NCBI GenBank assembly: GCA_945901125.1
Contig: CAMDKD010000012.1
Coordinates: 5,940-69,939, forward strand
Source: Bordetella parapertussis
Lineage (GTDB): Bacteria; Pseudomonadota; Gammaproteobacteria; Burkholderiales; Burkholderiaceae_C
Direction: 5' to 3'
Length of the DNA stretch: 64,000 nucleotides
Part shown: positions 44,069-53,612 of the stretch, piece by piece
How the letters are laid out: each line of letters begins with the position of its first letter
Position numbering within the stretch: the first letter of the stretch is position 1
Notes under the pieces: model-generated
The model's input: the letters and a program-made list of their open reading frames with translations, nothing else
What the model was told of the DNA's origin: nothing
The model's database searches: none
Translations under genes and position numbers: made by a program

Positions 44069-44971
44069 ATGGCAACAAAGAAAATCAAGGGATTGGGGCG
44101 TGGCCTAGAGGCTTTATTGGGCCCAACCGCCAGCGAGTCCATTCAAATGGCAGCAGCAGAGGGTGCGCCAACGGTATTGAAGTTGGATCAGCTGATCGCC
44201 GGTGTTTACCAGCCGCGCAAGCGCATGGACGAAGGCGCTTTGTATGAGCTGGCTGAAAGCATCAAATCACAAGGCATCATGCAGCCCATATTGGTGCGCA
44301 AAATCGATGGTGGCGGCTATGAAATCATCGCCGGAGAGCGGCGTTTTCGCGCGGCAAAGCTGGCCGGTTTGACCGAAGTGCCGGTGCTGGTGCGCGATGT
44401 CAGCGACCAAAATGCTGCGGCCATGGCCTTGATAGAAAACATGCAGCGCGAGGATTTGAACCCGCTGGAAGAAGCCCAGGGCTTGCAGCGACTGATACGC
44501 GAATTCGGTTTGACCCACGAAGCCGCCGCGCAAGCGGTGGGCCGCTCGCGCAGTGCCGCCAGCAACTTGTTGCGCTTGCTGAACCTGGCCGAACCAGTGC
44601 AAACCATGTTGATTGCCGGAGACATTGACATGGGTCACGCACGCGCTTTGCTGTCGCTGGACAAGGCGGCGCAAATCACGGCAGCCAATCAAATCAGCGC
44701 CAAAAAAATGTCAGTGCGTGAGGCTGAAACGCTGGTGAAAAAAATCGGTGCCGACTTCTCGCTGGTGACACAAAAACCGGCCAAGGAAAAGTCCCGAGAC
44801 ATCAAAAGACTCGAGGAAGAATTATCTGATTTGTTGACGGCACAGGTTGAAATCCGGGTGAAAAAACAAAGCAAGCGTTTTGGCAAAATTGATCAATCCG
44901 GCGAAATTTCCATCGCCTTTGGATCGCTAGACGCATTGAACGGCTTGATTGAAAAATTACAATCTTCCTAG
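44069..44971 (+). CDS. parB: Chromosome-partitioning protein ParB
   Basis: CTPase and parS-binding protein. 300 residues: KIKGLGRGLEALLG N-terminal ParA-contact region, CTP-binding box VYQPRKRMDEGALYELAESIKSQGIMQPI and GYEIIAGERRFRAAKLAG, ENMQREDLNPLEEA, HTH GLTHEAAAQAVGRSRSAASNLLRLL, and a C-terminal dimer domain (from about 245). Three parS sites lie just upstream. Spacing to parA 27 bases with AGAGAAGAG ribosome site. Confidence 0.97.
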   Translation: MATKKIKGLGRGLEALLGPTASESIQMAAAEGAPTVLKLDQLIAGVYQPRKRMDEGALYELAESIKSQGIMQPILVRKIDGGGYEIIAGERRFRAAKLAGLTEVPVLVRDVSDQNAAAMALIENMQREDLNPLEEAQGLQRLIREFGLTHEAAAQAVGRSRSAASNLLRLLNLAEPVQTMLIAGDIDMGHARALLSLDKAAQITAANQISAKKMSVREAETLVKKIGADFSLVTQKPAKEKSRDIKRLEEELSDLLTAQVEIRVKKQSKRFGKIDQSGEISIAFGSLDALNGLIEKLQSS

Positions 44972-45071
44972 GGCATACACAATGGCGCTAACTGCATCAA
45001 GAGGTTATGCTCTAGGGTTGTGTAAGTTGCTGTTTGCTTAAGTCTTTTTTATATCTGTTCTGGAGTTCCAC

Positions 45072-46370
45072 ATGTCTTTCAACCAAACCCGCTTACTTCG
45101 CCTGTGCGCCGCGGCTGCCGTCAGCCTGTGTGCCATGACTGCCATGGCGCAAGAGACTTTCAAAATCGGCATCGTCAGTTTTCTCTCCGGTCAAGCGGCG
45201 GAAAGCTTTGGCATACCGGCTGTCAATGGCGCCAAGGTATTGATAGATGCGTTCAACAAGGGACAAGCGCCAGCGCCCTACAACAAAGTTGGCATCGGCG
45301 GTTTGCAAATAGAAGTTATTTATGTGGACGAGGCCGGCGGCGCCACCAAACAGGTTCAAGAATTGCGTAACCTTTATGAGCGCGACAAGGTCGATGTGGT
45401 CGTGGGTTATGTAGGCTCAGGCGATTGCCTAGCGGTCGCGCCTGTGGCCGAGGAGTTGAAGAAATTCCTGATTCTTTACGATTGCGGAACTCCGCGTATT
45501 TTTGAAGAAAACAATTTCAAATACGTGTTTCGCACGGCGTCCCATGCGGCCATGGACAACGTCTCCATGGTGCGTTATTTGAAGTCTCGCAAAATCGCAG
45601 TTGGTAATTACAGCATGATCAATCAGGATTACGCATGGGGTCAGGATTCGCGCAAGGACTTCATGTTGTCCATGGCCAATTTGTACCCGAATGCCAAGCC
45701 TGCCGTGGACCAACTGCCTAAATTCGGTGCCGGCCAATATGGCACTGAAATTTCTGCACTCATGTCTCAGCCTGCAGACCTGATTCATTCCAGCTTGTGG
45801 GGCGGCGACTTGCAGGCGTTTATTTTGCAATCCGGTCCGCGCGGCATGTTTAAAAAATCGCAAGTGGTGTTGACTGCTGCTGATCATGTCTTGCCGGGCT
45901 TGGGCAATAAAGTGCCGGACGGCACCATCATCGGAGCGCGCGGCGCTTATGGACTGATGGCGCCTCCTTCGCCTTTGAACACCTGGTGGTGGGAGCTTTA
46001 CAGCAAAGCCAACAATGTGTATCCGGTGCAAGCACCTTACCGCATGGCGCAGTCGCTCATGGGTTTGAAACTCGCTGCGGAAAAAGCCATGGTGGCCAAT
46101 AAAGGTCAAAAACCGTCTATGGACCAGATGATGACGGCTTTGCGCGGCAGCGAATGGATGTCTCCAGCCGGCAAGGTGCGCATGGCATTGGGTAACGGGC
46201 AACAGGCTATTCAGGACACGGCCATCGGGCGCACCAAGTGGAGCGAAGAAAAGAAACTGGTATTGATTGAAGATATCCAATACTTTGACGCCGAGTGCGT
46301 CAACCCGCCGCCCAATGTGAAAACAGAGGATTGGCTCAAATCCGGTTTTGCCGGCGCCAAGTGCAAATAA
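45072..46370 (+). CDS. Periplasmic substrate-binding protein of LivKHMGF-type ABC importer
   Basis: A 432-residue type-I periplasmic binding protein. Signal peptide to about residue 26 (LCAAAAVSLCAMTAMAQ), then FKIGIVSFLSGQAAESFGIPAVNGAKVLIDAFNKG, VIYVDEAGGATKQVQELRNLYERDKVDVVVGYVGSGDCLAVAPVAEE. GGAG precedes the ATG. The ligand may be a branched-chain amino acid, an amide or urea; the SGDCLAVAP binding-site block differs from classic LivK (usually S-x-x-T), so I do not assign leucine. First gene of a five-gene importer. Confidence 0.85.
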   Translation: MSFNQTRLLRLCAAAAVSLCAMTAMAQETFKIGIVSFLSGQAAESFGIPAVNGAKVLIDAFNKGQAPAPYNKVGIGGLQIEVIYVDEAGGATKQVQELRNLYERDKVDVVVGYVGSGDCLAVAPVAEELKKFLILYDCGTPRIFEENNFKYVFRTASHAAMDNVSMVRYLKSRKIAVGNYSMINQDYAWGQDSRKDFMLSMANLYPNAKPAVDQLPKFGAGQYGTEISALMSQPADLIHSSLWGGDLQAFILQSGPRGMFKKSQVVLTAADHVLPGLGNKVPDGTIIGARGAYGLMAPPSPLNTWWWELYSKANNVYPVQAPYRMAQSLMGLKLAAEKAMVANKGQKPSMDQMMTALRGSEWMSPAGKVRMALGNGQQAIQDTAIGRTKWSEEKKLVLIEDIQYFDAECVNPPPNVKTEDWLKSGFAGAKCK

Positions 46371-46420
46371 GCTCTGCTTGCCAAGCGCCAAACACGCTGA
46401 ACCGAACCGGTAACTGATTC

Positions 46421-47317
46421 ATGCAACTTGCTTTGACCATTCTGGTCGACGGTCTGAGCTACGCCTCTTGGCTGTTCATCGTCGCCCTGGGCCTGACACT
46501 GGTGTTCGGCGTCCTTAAAATCCTGAACATTGCACACGGCAGTTTTTATGCGCTCGGCGCTTATGCTGCTGCGTCTGTGGTAGCCTGGTTCAGCGGCAGC
46601 GGGGCGGCGCCTTCCTTGTCGCTGTTGGCCATGCTGCTGGCGGCCATCGGCGTGGCCATGTTGACCGCGCCCTTGACCGAGCGCGGCTTGCTGCGTTTTT
46701 ACTATGGCCGCGACGAAGTGCTGCTGGTGCTGGTGACTTACGCCATGTTTTTGATGATGGAAGACATCACCAAACTCATTTGGGGTGCCAACCCGTATTA
46801 CGTGTCAGAGCCTTATGCTTTGTTCGGCAACATAGACATGGGCCGGCAAAGCTATGTCGGCTATGACTTGTTTCTGGTGGTGCTGGCGGTGGTCGTGGGC
46901 TTGGCTGTCTGGTGGGGTTTGAACCGCACACGCGCGGGCAAAATTGTCACGGTCGTCATTCACAGTCCCGAGATTGCCTCCAGCATGGGCATCAAGGTGT
47001 CGCGTGTTTACATGGTGTCTTTTACGGTGGGTATTTTCTTGGCCGCGTTGGGCGGCGCATTCACCGCTCCTATGATTTCAGTGCAGCCGGGTGTGTCGGT
47101 CGGCGTCATCATCATTTCTTTTGCGGTTGTCATTATTGGCGGCCTGGGCAGTATCGAAGGCGCTGCCATCGGCGCCATCATTGTCGGATTGGCGCGCGCC
47201 CTGGCGGTGCATATCATGCCAGTGGCTGAATTGTTTTCTGTTTATCTGGTGATGGCACTGGTGCTGGTGTTCAGGCCCGAGGGTTTGTTTCAACGTATTC
47301 AGGCCCGGAAAATTTAA
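46421..47317 (+). CDS. livH: ABC importer permease, LivH type
   Basis: A 298-residue inner-membrane permease of the branched-chain amino acid group, with eight or so helices: opening DGLSYASWLFIVALGLTLVFGVLKILNIAHGSFYALGAY and the coupling region SMGIKVSRVYMVSFTVGIFLAALGGAFTAPM with GGLGSIEGAAIGAIIVGLAR. Lies four bases before livM. Confidence 0.92.
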   Translation: MQLALTILVDGLSYASWLFIVALGLTLVFGVLKILNIAHGSFYALGAYAAASVVAWFSGSGAAPSLSLLAMLLAAIGVAMLTAPLTERGLLRFYYGRDEVLLVLVTYAMFLMMEDITKLIWGANPYYVSEPYALFGNIDMGRQSYVGYDLFLVVLAVVVGLAVWWGLNRTRAGKIVTVVIHSPEIASSMGIKVSRVYMVSFTVGIFLAALGGAFTAPMISVQPGVSVGVIIISFAVVIIGGLGSIEGAAIGAIIVGLARALAVHIMPVAELFSVYLVMALVLVFRPEGLFQRIQARKI

Positions 47318-47320
47318 ACC

Positions 47321-48253
47321 ATGATCAAGTTGTTAATCACTGCATTGCTGGTGTTTGTGGCTGCGCTGGGCGCCGGTGCTCTTGTGCCGCGCTGGTTGCA
47401 GTTCATGCTGACCATGGCGCTGGCCAACGGCCTGGTGTCGTTGGGCATTGTTTTTCTGATGCGCGGCGGCGTGGTCGCATTCGGACAAGGCCTGATGTCG
47501 GCCATAGGCGGATACACGGCGGCCTTGGTATTCAATATGCTGGGCTGGCAGGATGCCATTCTTTTGCCACTGCTAGGCGGCCTCATGGCTTGTTTGATCA
47601 CCGCGCCCTTCGCACCCTTGTTGGCCGGTTACCGAGGTATCTTTTTCTCTATGTTGACCTTGGCCATGTCCATGGTCGGTTACGGCATCTTGGTCAAGAC
47701 CGACAGTCTGGGCGGATCTGACGGCTTCAATATGGGCCGTGTCACCTTGTTCGGTCAATCGCTGGCAGACCATCAGGTCAGTTTCACGGTGTACGCTGTC
47801 ACCTTGTTTTTTGCTGTGGCCAGCTCTTTGTTTGCGCGCATTTATTTCTCGTCTACCCGCGGCCTCATCACACAAGCCATCAAGGATAACGAGTTGCGCG
47901 TGGAATACATGGGCGGCTCGGTCAACCGCAGCATGGCGATTAATTTCTGGCTGGCGTCTTTTCTGGGCGGTCTGGGCGGCGCGCTGGCGGTGATGGCTTT
48001 AGGTCATATTGAACCGAACTTTAGCTATTGGACTGCATCGGGTGAATTTGTGTTTGTCGCCATCCTGGCCGGCACACAAAGCGTGGTGGCCATCATGTTG
48101 TCTTCGGTGGTGCTCGAAGTGGTTCGCTCGTTTTCCAGCTCCTATTTCCCCAACACCTGGCAGTTGGCGCTGGGCCTGTTCCTGTTGCTGGTGATTCGCT
48201 TTTTGCCGCAGGGATTGGGCTCGCTGCGCCCGGGCAAAAAGGACGCGTCATGA
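47321..48253 (+). CDS. livM: ABC importer permease, LivM type
   Basis: A 310-residue second permease. VFLMRGGVVAFGQGLMSAIGGYTAAL, TDSLGGSDGFNMGRV and DNELRVEYMGGSVNRSMAINFWLASFLGGLGGALAVMALGHIEP are LivM features. Stop overlaps livG by four bases. Confidence 0.92.
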   Translation: MIKLLITALLVFVAALGAGALVPRWLQFMLTMALANGLVSLGIVFLMRGGVVAFGQGLMSAIGGYTAALVFNMLGWQDAILLPLLGGLMACLITAPFAPLLAGYRGIFFSMLTLAMSMVGYGILVKTDSLGGSDGFNMGRVTLFGQSLADHQVSFTVYAVTLFFAVASSLFARIYFSSTRGLITQAIKDNELRVEYMGGSVNRSMAINFWLASFLGGLGGALAVMALGHIEPNFSYWTASGEFVFVAILAGTQSVVAIMLSSVVLEVVRSFSSSYFPNTWQLALGLFLLLVIRFLPQGLGSLRPGKKDAS

Positions 48254-49014
48254 ATTCAGAATTTTTACTGCAAGCCCAAGGCTTGAACAAAAGCTTCGGT
48301 GCCGTGGTCGCTGCCCAGGACATCAATATCAGCATTCGCAGCGGCGAACGCGTCAGCCTGATCGGCAGCAACGGCGCGGGTAAAACCACGTTTGTCAACA
48401 TGATCACCGGCTACATACAGCCTGACAGCGGAGAAATACATCTGGGCGGGCAACGTATCAACACCATGACGCCGCGACAAATCACGCGGCTCGGTGTGGC
48501 GCGTTCTTTTCAGATCCCGCAGATTTACCCCAACCTCAGCGTGATGGAAAACATGCTGGTGGCACAGGCCTGTCACGAAGACCGTTTGTCATTGTGGCGA
48601 CCGGCCCGCACGCTTGCGTCGCAGGAGCGCGCCGAGGAAGTCTTAAAGCGTTTTCGTTTGCAGGATCAGCGCCAGCGACTGGTGGCAGAACTGCCCGGCG
48701 GCATGCGCAAACTGCTGGACATCGCGCTGGCCATGACCGGCCAACCGCGCTTGCTGTTGCTGGACGAGCCCACCAGCGGTGTCGCCGCAGAAGAAAAATT
48801 TCCCATGATGGACACGGTCATGCAAGCGCTCAGCGGGCAACCGCTGACCACCTTGTTTGTTGAACACGACATGGACATTGTCAGCCGCTATTGCGACCGG
48901 GTGATTGCTTTTTACAGCGGCCGCATCATTGCCGACGATGTGCCGTCGGTGGCGCTGGCCAATGCCGATGTGCGCCGTTTCGTCACCGGAGACACAGGGG
49001 CCGTCCATGCTTGA
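48250..49014 (+). CDS. livG: ABC importer ATPase, LivG type
   Basis: A 254-residue ATPase: Walker A IGSNGAGKTTFVNMITG, signature LPGGMRKLLDIALAM (in place of LSGGQ), Walker B LLLLDEPTSGVAAEE, and the LivG-typical TLFVEHDMDIVSRYCDRVI. Overlaps livM by four and livF by eight bases. Confidence 0.93.
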   Translation: MNSEFLLQAQGLNKSFGAVVAAQDINISIRSGERVSLIGSNGAGKTTFVNMITGYIQPDSGEIHLGGQRINTMTPRQITRLGVARSFQIPQIYPNLSVMENMLVAQACHEDRLSLWRPARTLASQERAEEVLKRFRLQDQRQRLVAELPGGMRKLLDIALAMTGQPRLLLLDEPTSGVAAEEKFPMMDTVMQALSGQPLTTLFVEHDMDIVSRYCDRVIAFYSGRIIADDVPSVALANADVRRFVTGDTGAVHA

Positions 49015-49660
49015 ACTGAAAAACATGCACGTGCTTATCGCGTCGGCGCAAGTGTTGCGCGGCTTTACCTTGTCGGTGCAACAAGGACAAATGGCCGGAT
49101 TGGTCGGGCGCAATGGCGCGGGCAAAACCAGCACCATGCGCAGCATCATGGGTCATTTGCCCTTGCAACAGGGCAGCATGCACTTTGACGGGCATGACTT
49201 GTGTGCGCTGCCGCCGGAAGCGCGAGCCGCTTTAGGCATTGGCTATATGCCCGAAGACCGCGGTCTGGTGCCCGAACTCACGGTCGAGGAAAACATGTTG
49301 ATTCCCTTGTGGGTCAGCAAAACGCTTGATGTTGACGAGCGTCTGGGCTTTGTCTACCAGGTCTTGCCGGAACTCAAAGAGATGGCACAGCGACGCGCTT
49401 TGTTGCTATCGGGCGGCCAGCAAAAACTCGTGGCTTTGGGGCGCGCATTGGCCGTGGGCACCCGCCTGCTGTTGCTGGACGAGCCTTTTGAAGGCGTCGC
49501 CCCGGCTTTGTCTATGCGTTTGTCTGAAGTGATATCCCGCTTAAAAGGCAGCGAGTTGTCGGTGTTGATTTCTCAATCCGACTTGAACCATTCCAGCGGA
49601 CTGTTGGACACCACGGTGGTGATAGAACGCGGTGCGAATGCGGTGACTGCCGCTGCGTGA
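49007..49660 (+). CDS. livF: ABC importer ATPase, LivF type
   Basis: A 217-residue ATPase: Walker A GRNGAGKTSTMRSIMG, YMPEDRGLVPELTVEENM (LivF element), signature LLSGGQQKLVALGRALA and Walker B LLLLDEPFEGVAP. The start at 49007 lies inside the end of livG; a longer in-frame reading from 48905 is only the livG shadow. Last gene of the importer. Confidence 0.92.
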   Translation: MLELKNMHVLIASAQVLRGFTLSVQQGQMAGLVGRNGAGKTSTMRSIMGHLPLQQGSMHFDGHDLCALPPEARAALGIGYMPEDRGLVPELTVEENMLIPLWVSKTLDVDERLGFVYQVLPELKEMAQRRALLLSGGQQKLVALGRALAVGTRLLLLDEPFEGVAPALSMRLSEVISRLKGSELSVLISQSDLNHSSGLLDTTVVIERGANAVTAAA

Positions 49661-49750
49661 GCCGCGCGTAAAAGTCGGATGCTTAACGGTCTTTACGACC
49701 TCAGACACTGAAAGCCCAAACCATTGCTGTATTTGGTCAATATTGAGGCG

Positions 49751-51178
49751 TCAGTCTAAAAAAATCTTGCCCGGGTTCATGATGTTTTTCGGGTCCAGCG
49801 CCTGCTTGATGGTGCGCATCATGGACACCGCACCCGCACCTGTTTCGGTGACCAGGTATTCCATTTTGTGCAGGCCTATGCCGTGCTCACCGGTGCAAGT
49901 GCCGTCCATGGACAAGGCACGTGCCACCAATTGGTTGTTCAAGGTTTCGGCGGTGGCGCGTTCCTGGGCATTGTCCGGGTCGATCAAATAGCCGAAGTGG
50001 AAATTGCCGTCGCCCACATGGCCGACCAGGAAATACGGAATACCCGAGGCTTCTACCTCGGCCATGGAATCCAGCAAGCAATCAGCCAAACGTGAGATTG
50101 GCACACAGGTGTCAGTGCTGATGACGCGGCAACCCGGGCGGCTGTTCAAACCGGCGAAGTAGGTGTTGTGTCTGGCCGTCCATAAACGTGTGCGGTCTTC
50201 CGGTGTGGTGGCCCATTCAAACGCCTGGCCGCCGAATTCAGAAGAGATTTCCTGCACGGTTTCGGCCTGCTCCTTGACGCTGGCCGGTGAACCGTGGAAT
50301 TCCATGAGCAACATGGGTTGCACCGGCAGACTGACCTTGGAATAGGCATTGACCATGCGCACCGCGTTCTCGTCTATCAACTCCACGCGTGCGATGGGAA
50401 TGCCCATTTGAATGATTTGTATGGTCGTGTGTACCGCCGCTTCGATAGACGGGAAAGAACAAGTGGCGGCAGACACGGCTTCGGGCAAGGGAAACAGTTT
50501 CAAGGTGATTTCTGTGATCACGCCCAGCGTGCCTTCGCTGCCGACCATGAGACGCGTGAGGTCGTAACCGGCGGAGGATTTGCGCGCGCGCGTACCCGTG
50601 CGAATCACTTCACCGCTGGCGGTGACCACTTGCAGGCCGAGCACGTTTTCGCGCATGGTGCCGTAACGGACTGCATTCGTGCCGCTGGCGCGGGTGGCGC
50701 TCATGCCGCCAATGCTGGCGTCGGCGCCCGGGTCTATAGGGAAAAACAAACCGGTGCTTTTGATTTCCTCGTTCAATTGTTTGCGGGTCACGCCCGGCTC
50801 GACGGTGACCGTCAAATCTTCAGGGTTGATGCTCAGCACTTTTTTCATGCGCGAGACATCAATGCTGATGCCGCCTTGAACCGCTAGCAAATGGCCTTCC
50901 AGAGATGAGCCAATGCCAAAAGGAATGACAGGCACCGAATGCTCAGCCGCGTGTTTGACGGTGAACGCCACATCGGCGGTGCTTTCGCAAAACACCACAG
51001 CGGCCGGCGGCGGCACGGTGGTGTAAGCGGATTCGTCGCGTCCGTGGTGTTCACGCACAGCCATGGCGGTAGAGCAGCGGTCGCCGAAATGCGCCTTGAG
51101 CGTGTCAATCAAAACCTGCGGCACATCGCGCTGGGCAATGGCGGGCATCAAATGTTGGGCGGTGGTCGGTGCATTCAT
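49751..51178 (-). CDS. FAD-linked D-lactate/glycolate dehydrogenase
   Basis: A 475-residue flavoprotein of the vanillyl-alcohol-oxidase fold: FAD-binding IPFGIGSSLEGHLLAVQGGISIDVSRM and PGADASIGGMSATRASGTNAVRYGTMRENVLGLQVV, then GSEGTLGVITEITLKL and the C-terminal FAD-oxidase domain ending VGHVGDGNFHFGYLID, GTCTGEHGIGLHKMEYL. It fits a D-lactate dehydrogenase (cytochrome) or GlcD-like enzyme; no iron-sulfur partner gene is adjacent, which favours the single-subunit D-lactate type. Convergent with the liv operon. Confidence 0.85.
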   Translation of the reverse strand: MNAPTTAQHLMPAIAQRDVPQVLIDTLKAHFGDRCSTAMAVREHHGRDESAYTTVPPPAAVVFCESTADVAFTVKHAAEHSVPVIPFGIGSSLEGHLLAVQGGISIDVSRMKKVLSINPEDLTVTVEPGVTRKQLNEEIKSTGLFFPIDPGADASIGGMSATRASGTNAVRYGTMRENVLGLQVVTASGEVIRTGTRARKSSAGYDLTRLMVGSEGTLGVITEITLKLFPLPEAVSAATCSFPSIEAAVHTTIQIIQMGIPIARVELIDENAVRMVNAYSKVSLPVQPMLLMEFHGSPASVKEQAETVQEISSEFGGQAFEWATTPEDRTRLWTARHNTYFAGLNSRPGCRVISTDTCVPISRLADCLLDSMAEVEASGIPYFLVGHVGDGNFHFGYLIDPDNAQERATAETLNNQLVARALSMDGTCTGEHGIGLHKMEYLVTETGAGAVSMMRTIKQALDPKNIMNPGKIFLD

Positions 51179-51300
51179 GGCGGCGTACTCCTGTGGTCTT
51201 GCATTCTAAGCAGAGCGAGGCCATTCAGGAGCGGGCATAAACCCGCCGAAAAAGCAGGGCCTACTCAGGCGAAGACCTGGCTATCAAGAAAAATTGACGC

Positions 51301-52197
51301 TCAGGGTTTGGCTGGCAAGCTGATACCGGGGAAGATTTTGATCACAGCGCTGTCGTCTTCCTTGGCAAAACCGGCGGTGCTGGCTTGCATGAACATCTGG
51401 TGCGCAGTGCTCGAGAGCGGCAGCGGAAACTTGCTGGCACGCGCCATGTCCAGCACAAGCCCTAAGTCTTTGACAAAAATGTCTACCGCCGACAGTGGCG
51501 TGTAATCTGCCGCCAACACGTGTGCCATGCGGTTTTCAAACATCCAGCTGTTACCCGCGCTGTGGGTGATGACTTCATACAAAGCGGCCGGGTCCACGCC
51601 TTCGCGCAGTCCCAGCGCCATGGCTTCGGCGGCGGCGGCGATATGCACACCGGCGAGCAACTGGTTGATGATTTTGACCTTGCTGCCGGCACCGGCGTGG
51701 TCGCCCAACTTGTAAACAGACGCCGCCATGGCGTTCAGCATGGGCTCGCACAGCGCGTATGCCGCCGGGGCGCCCGATGTCATCATGGTCATCTGGCCGC
51801 TGGCGGCTTTGGCGGCGCCGCCGGAGATGGGTGCATCCAAGTACAGCAAGCCCAAGGCATTCAAACGATCCCCCATGGCAATCGACCAGTTGGGGTCAAC
51901 GGTAGAGCACATGATAAACACACTGCCTGACGCCATGGCCGCCGCCGCGCCATGCTCGCCGAACAAAACCGATTCGGTTTGGGCGGCATTCACCACCACG
52001 CTGATCACCACATCACAGGCCGCGGCGACGTCGGCGGGGTTGGCACAGGCAACGCCGCCTTCAGCGGCAAACTCGGCGGCGGCACCCGGGCGGGCATCGC
52101 AGACATGTACCGTGTAACCGGCGCGGCGCAAACTGCCGGCCATGCCGCGCCCCATGGCGCCTAAACCGATCAAACCGACATGCTTTGCCGCAACCAT
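51301..52197 (-). CDS. ltnD: LtnD-like 3-hydroxyacid dehydrogenase
   Basis: A 298-residue NAD(P)-dependent beta-hydroxyacid dehydrogenase: VGLIGLGAMGRGMAGSLRRAG Rossmann motif, MCSTVDP, DAPISGGAAKAASGQMTMM and NQLLAGVHIAAAAEAMALGLREGVD with catalytic Lys just before (GSKVKIINQLL). The C-terminal block AGNSWMFENRMAHVLAADYTPLSAVDIFVKDLGLVLD is the one I associate with L-threonate dehydrogenase. Other ltn genes are absent, so the substrate is tentative. Confidence 0.7.
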   Translation of the reverse strand: MVAAKHVGLIGLGAMGRGMAGSLRRAGYTVHVCDARPGAAAEFAAEGGVACANPADVAAACDVVISVVVNAAQTESVLFGEHGAAAAMASGSVFIMCSTVDPNWSIAMGDRLNALGLLYLDAPISGGAAKAASGQMTMMTSGAPAAYALCEPMLNAMAASVYKLGDHAGAGSKVKIINQLLAGVHIAAAAEAMALGLREGVDPAALYEVITHSAGNSWMFENRMAHVLAADYTPLSAVDIFVKDLGLVLDMARASKFPLPLSSTAHQMFMQASTAGFAKEDDSAVIKIFPGISLPAKP

Positions 52198-52277
52198 GTG
52201 AATCTCCTGAAAAGCGGTTAGCGTAGCTCAAACGGCGTGGTGCTGAGACAATGTTAAAAATCATCTGGATCAAACAC

Positions 52278-52841
52278 ATGGCCAATCGACTTTCACAAAT
52301 AGCCACGCGCACCGGCGACGACGGCACCACCGGCCTCGGTGACAACCGCCGCGTCAGCAAAAACAGTTTGCGTGTACATGCCATGGGCGAGGTCGACGAG
52401 CTCAACTCAAACATTGGCGTTTTGCTGTGCGAAGACATGCCCCCCGGCGTGCGTGAATTGCTGGTCGAGGTGCAGCATCAGCTGTTCAACCTGGGCGGCG
52501 AGCTCAGCATCCCAGGCTTTGAGTTGTTGAAAAACGAGGCCTTGCTGCTGCTGGACAACGCGTTGGCAGAGCACAACGCGGTCTTGCCCAAATTGCAGGA
52601 ATTCATTCTCCCGGCCGGCAGCCGCGCGGCTGCGCTGGCGCATATTTGCCGCACGGTGGCGCGCCGGGCCGAGCGCGCGGTGGTGGCCTTGGGCGCTGAA
52701 GAAGCCTTGAACCCGACGCCGCGTCAATACCTCAACCGCTTAAGTGATTTGATGTTTGTGCTGGCGCGCGTGCTCAACCGCATGCACGGCGGCGACGATG
52801 TGTATTGGAAAAGTGAACGCATGAAAGCGGTTGACGCATGA
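52278..52841 (+). CDS. Cob(I)alamin adenosyltransferase, PduO type
   Basis: Adenosylates cob(I)alamin to coenzyme B12. 187 residues from MANRLSQIATRTGDDGTTGLGDNRRVSK, with ATP-binding TGDDGTTGLG and late RTVARRAERAVVALGAEEALNP. The start at 52278 is preferred to an upstream ATG because the family begins with this block. Adenosyl-B12 is not the cofactor of MetH (which uses methyl-B12), but the gene confirms B12 use. Overlaps the next gene by four bases (ATGA). Confidence 0.92.
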   Translation: MANRLSQIATRTGDDGTTGLGDNRRVSKNSLRVHAMGEVDELNSNIGVLLCEDMPPGVRELLVEVQHQLFNLGGELSIPGFELLKNEALLLLDNALAEHNAVLPKLQEFILPAGSRAAALAHICRTVARRAERAVVALGAEEALNPTPRQYLNRLSDLMFVLARVLNRMHGGDDVYWKSERMKAVDA

Positions 52842-53206
52842 ACTTTGACAGCTTGCCGCGCATGGCCGACAAATTTGAGCCAAGCTTGTGCCTGACCACG
52901 CGCATCAAGTATTCCTCCATTGCGCTTGTGTTGGCTTTAGGTGGTTTGTCTATCAAAGCGTTTGCAATGGAAACTTGGTTGATAGCGATGGCGAACCCGG
53001 CGGCGGTGGCTTGCAAAGAGGCTGGCGGGCAGATGAGCAAAATTTACACTGACAAAGGCGAACAAGGCATGTGTACTTTGCCCTCAGGTGTGGTGTGTGA
53101 GGAGTGGGCATTCTTTAAAGGCGCATGTGGTCAGGTCAAGCCTTTGCAAACACAGCCTGCAACACAGACAGACAAGCCTGCTTCTTCACCTGCTGAGAAG
53201 AATTAA
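52838..53206 (+). CDS. Exported DUF333 protein
   Basis: A 122-residue protein with a hydrophobic export segment (about residues 24-43, SIALVLALGGLSIKAFAM), then the DUF333 pattern NPAAVACKEAGGQMSKIYTDKGEQGMCTLPSGVVCEEWAFFKGACG with four cysteines, and a Gln/Thr/Pro-rich tail. DUF333 function is unknown. Translation is coupled to the adenosyltransferase gene. Confidence 0.75.
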   Translation: MNFDSLPRMADKFEPSLCLTTRIKYSSIALVLALGGLSIKAFAMETWLIAMANPAAVACKEAGGQMSKIYTDKGEQGMCTLPSGVVCEEWAFFKGACGQVKPLQTQPATQTDKPASSPAEKN

Positions 53207-53612
53207 TTGGGGGCAGGTTCCAATTTATTTCAGTGAAGTGTTCACGCCACGCCGGGACGGTCGCCGCTCACTGCCGCTGCGCGCCAATGTTCGCGTCGGC
53301 CCGCCCGCCATGTCGTTTGTCCACTTGCTAAGTTTTCTCCGACTTCATTTCTGCTTTATCGACTAACTGTATTTCTGCGGCTAGCAAGCATTAACAGCCT
53401 CGACAAACGCAATCGTTCTAAAAGAGTTACATCACTTCAGGCCGACTTTGCTGTACTCATAACAGCACGCGCGCTATTGCTTTGTTGTTATAAAAAATCA
53501 ATTGTTCATAGCAGACTAATTATTAAGTATAAGATAGTGAGCAATCTCATGAGGAAGCGCCCAGTGCGAATACCCGCCTCCTTCATCCGCCACCGTCTTC
53601 CAAGCAGCCCGC
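53207..53612. other. Gene-free spacer holding the left 28-bp repeat
   Basis: No gene seen. It contains the left copy of the 28-base direct repeat (53289-53316) and, from about 53440, an A+T-rich run with TATAAG-like boxes (53528) that could be the promoter of the restriction-modification gene. Composition changes sharply at about 53330. Confidence 0.6.
53289..53316. repeat. Left 28-bp direct repeat flanking the RM island
   Basis: Begins GTTCGCGTCGG and ends CATGTCGT. It is identical over 28 bases to 57050-57077. The two copies bracket exactly one gene, as expected for an inserted segment. Confidence 0.9.

Noticed and set aside
44976..45024. Inverted repeat TACACAA/TTGTGTA after parB
   Set aside because: Seven-base arms with a 35-base loop and no T run; too weak to call an operator or terminator.
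51231..51246. Hairpin GCGGG-CATAAA-CCCGC as a terminator of the LtnD-like gene
   Set aside because: No T run follows in the direction of transcription and the stem is only five bases.
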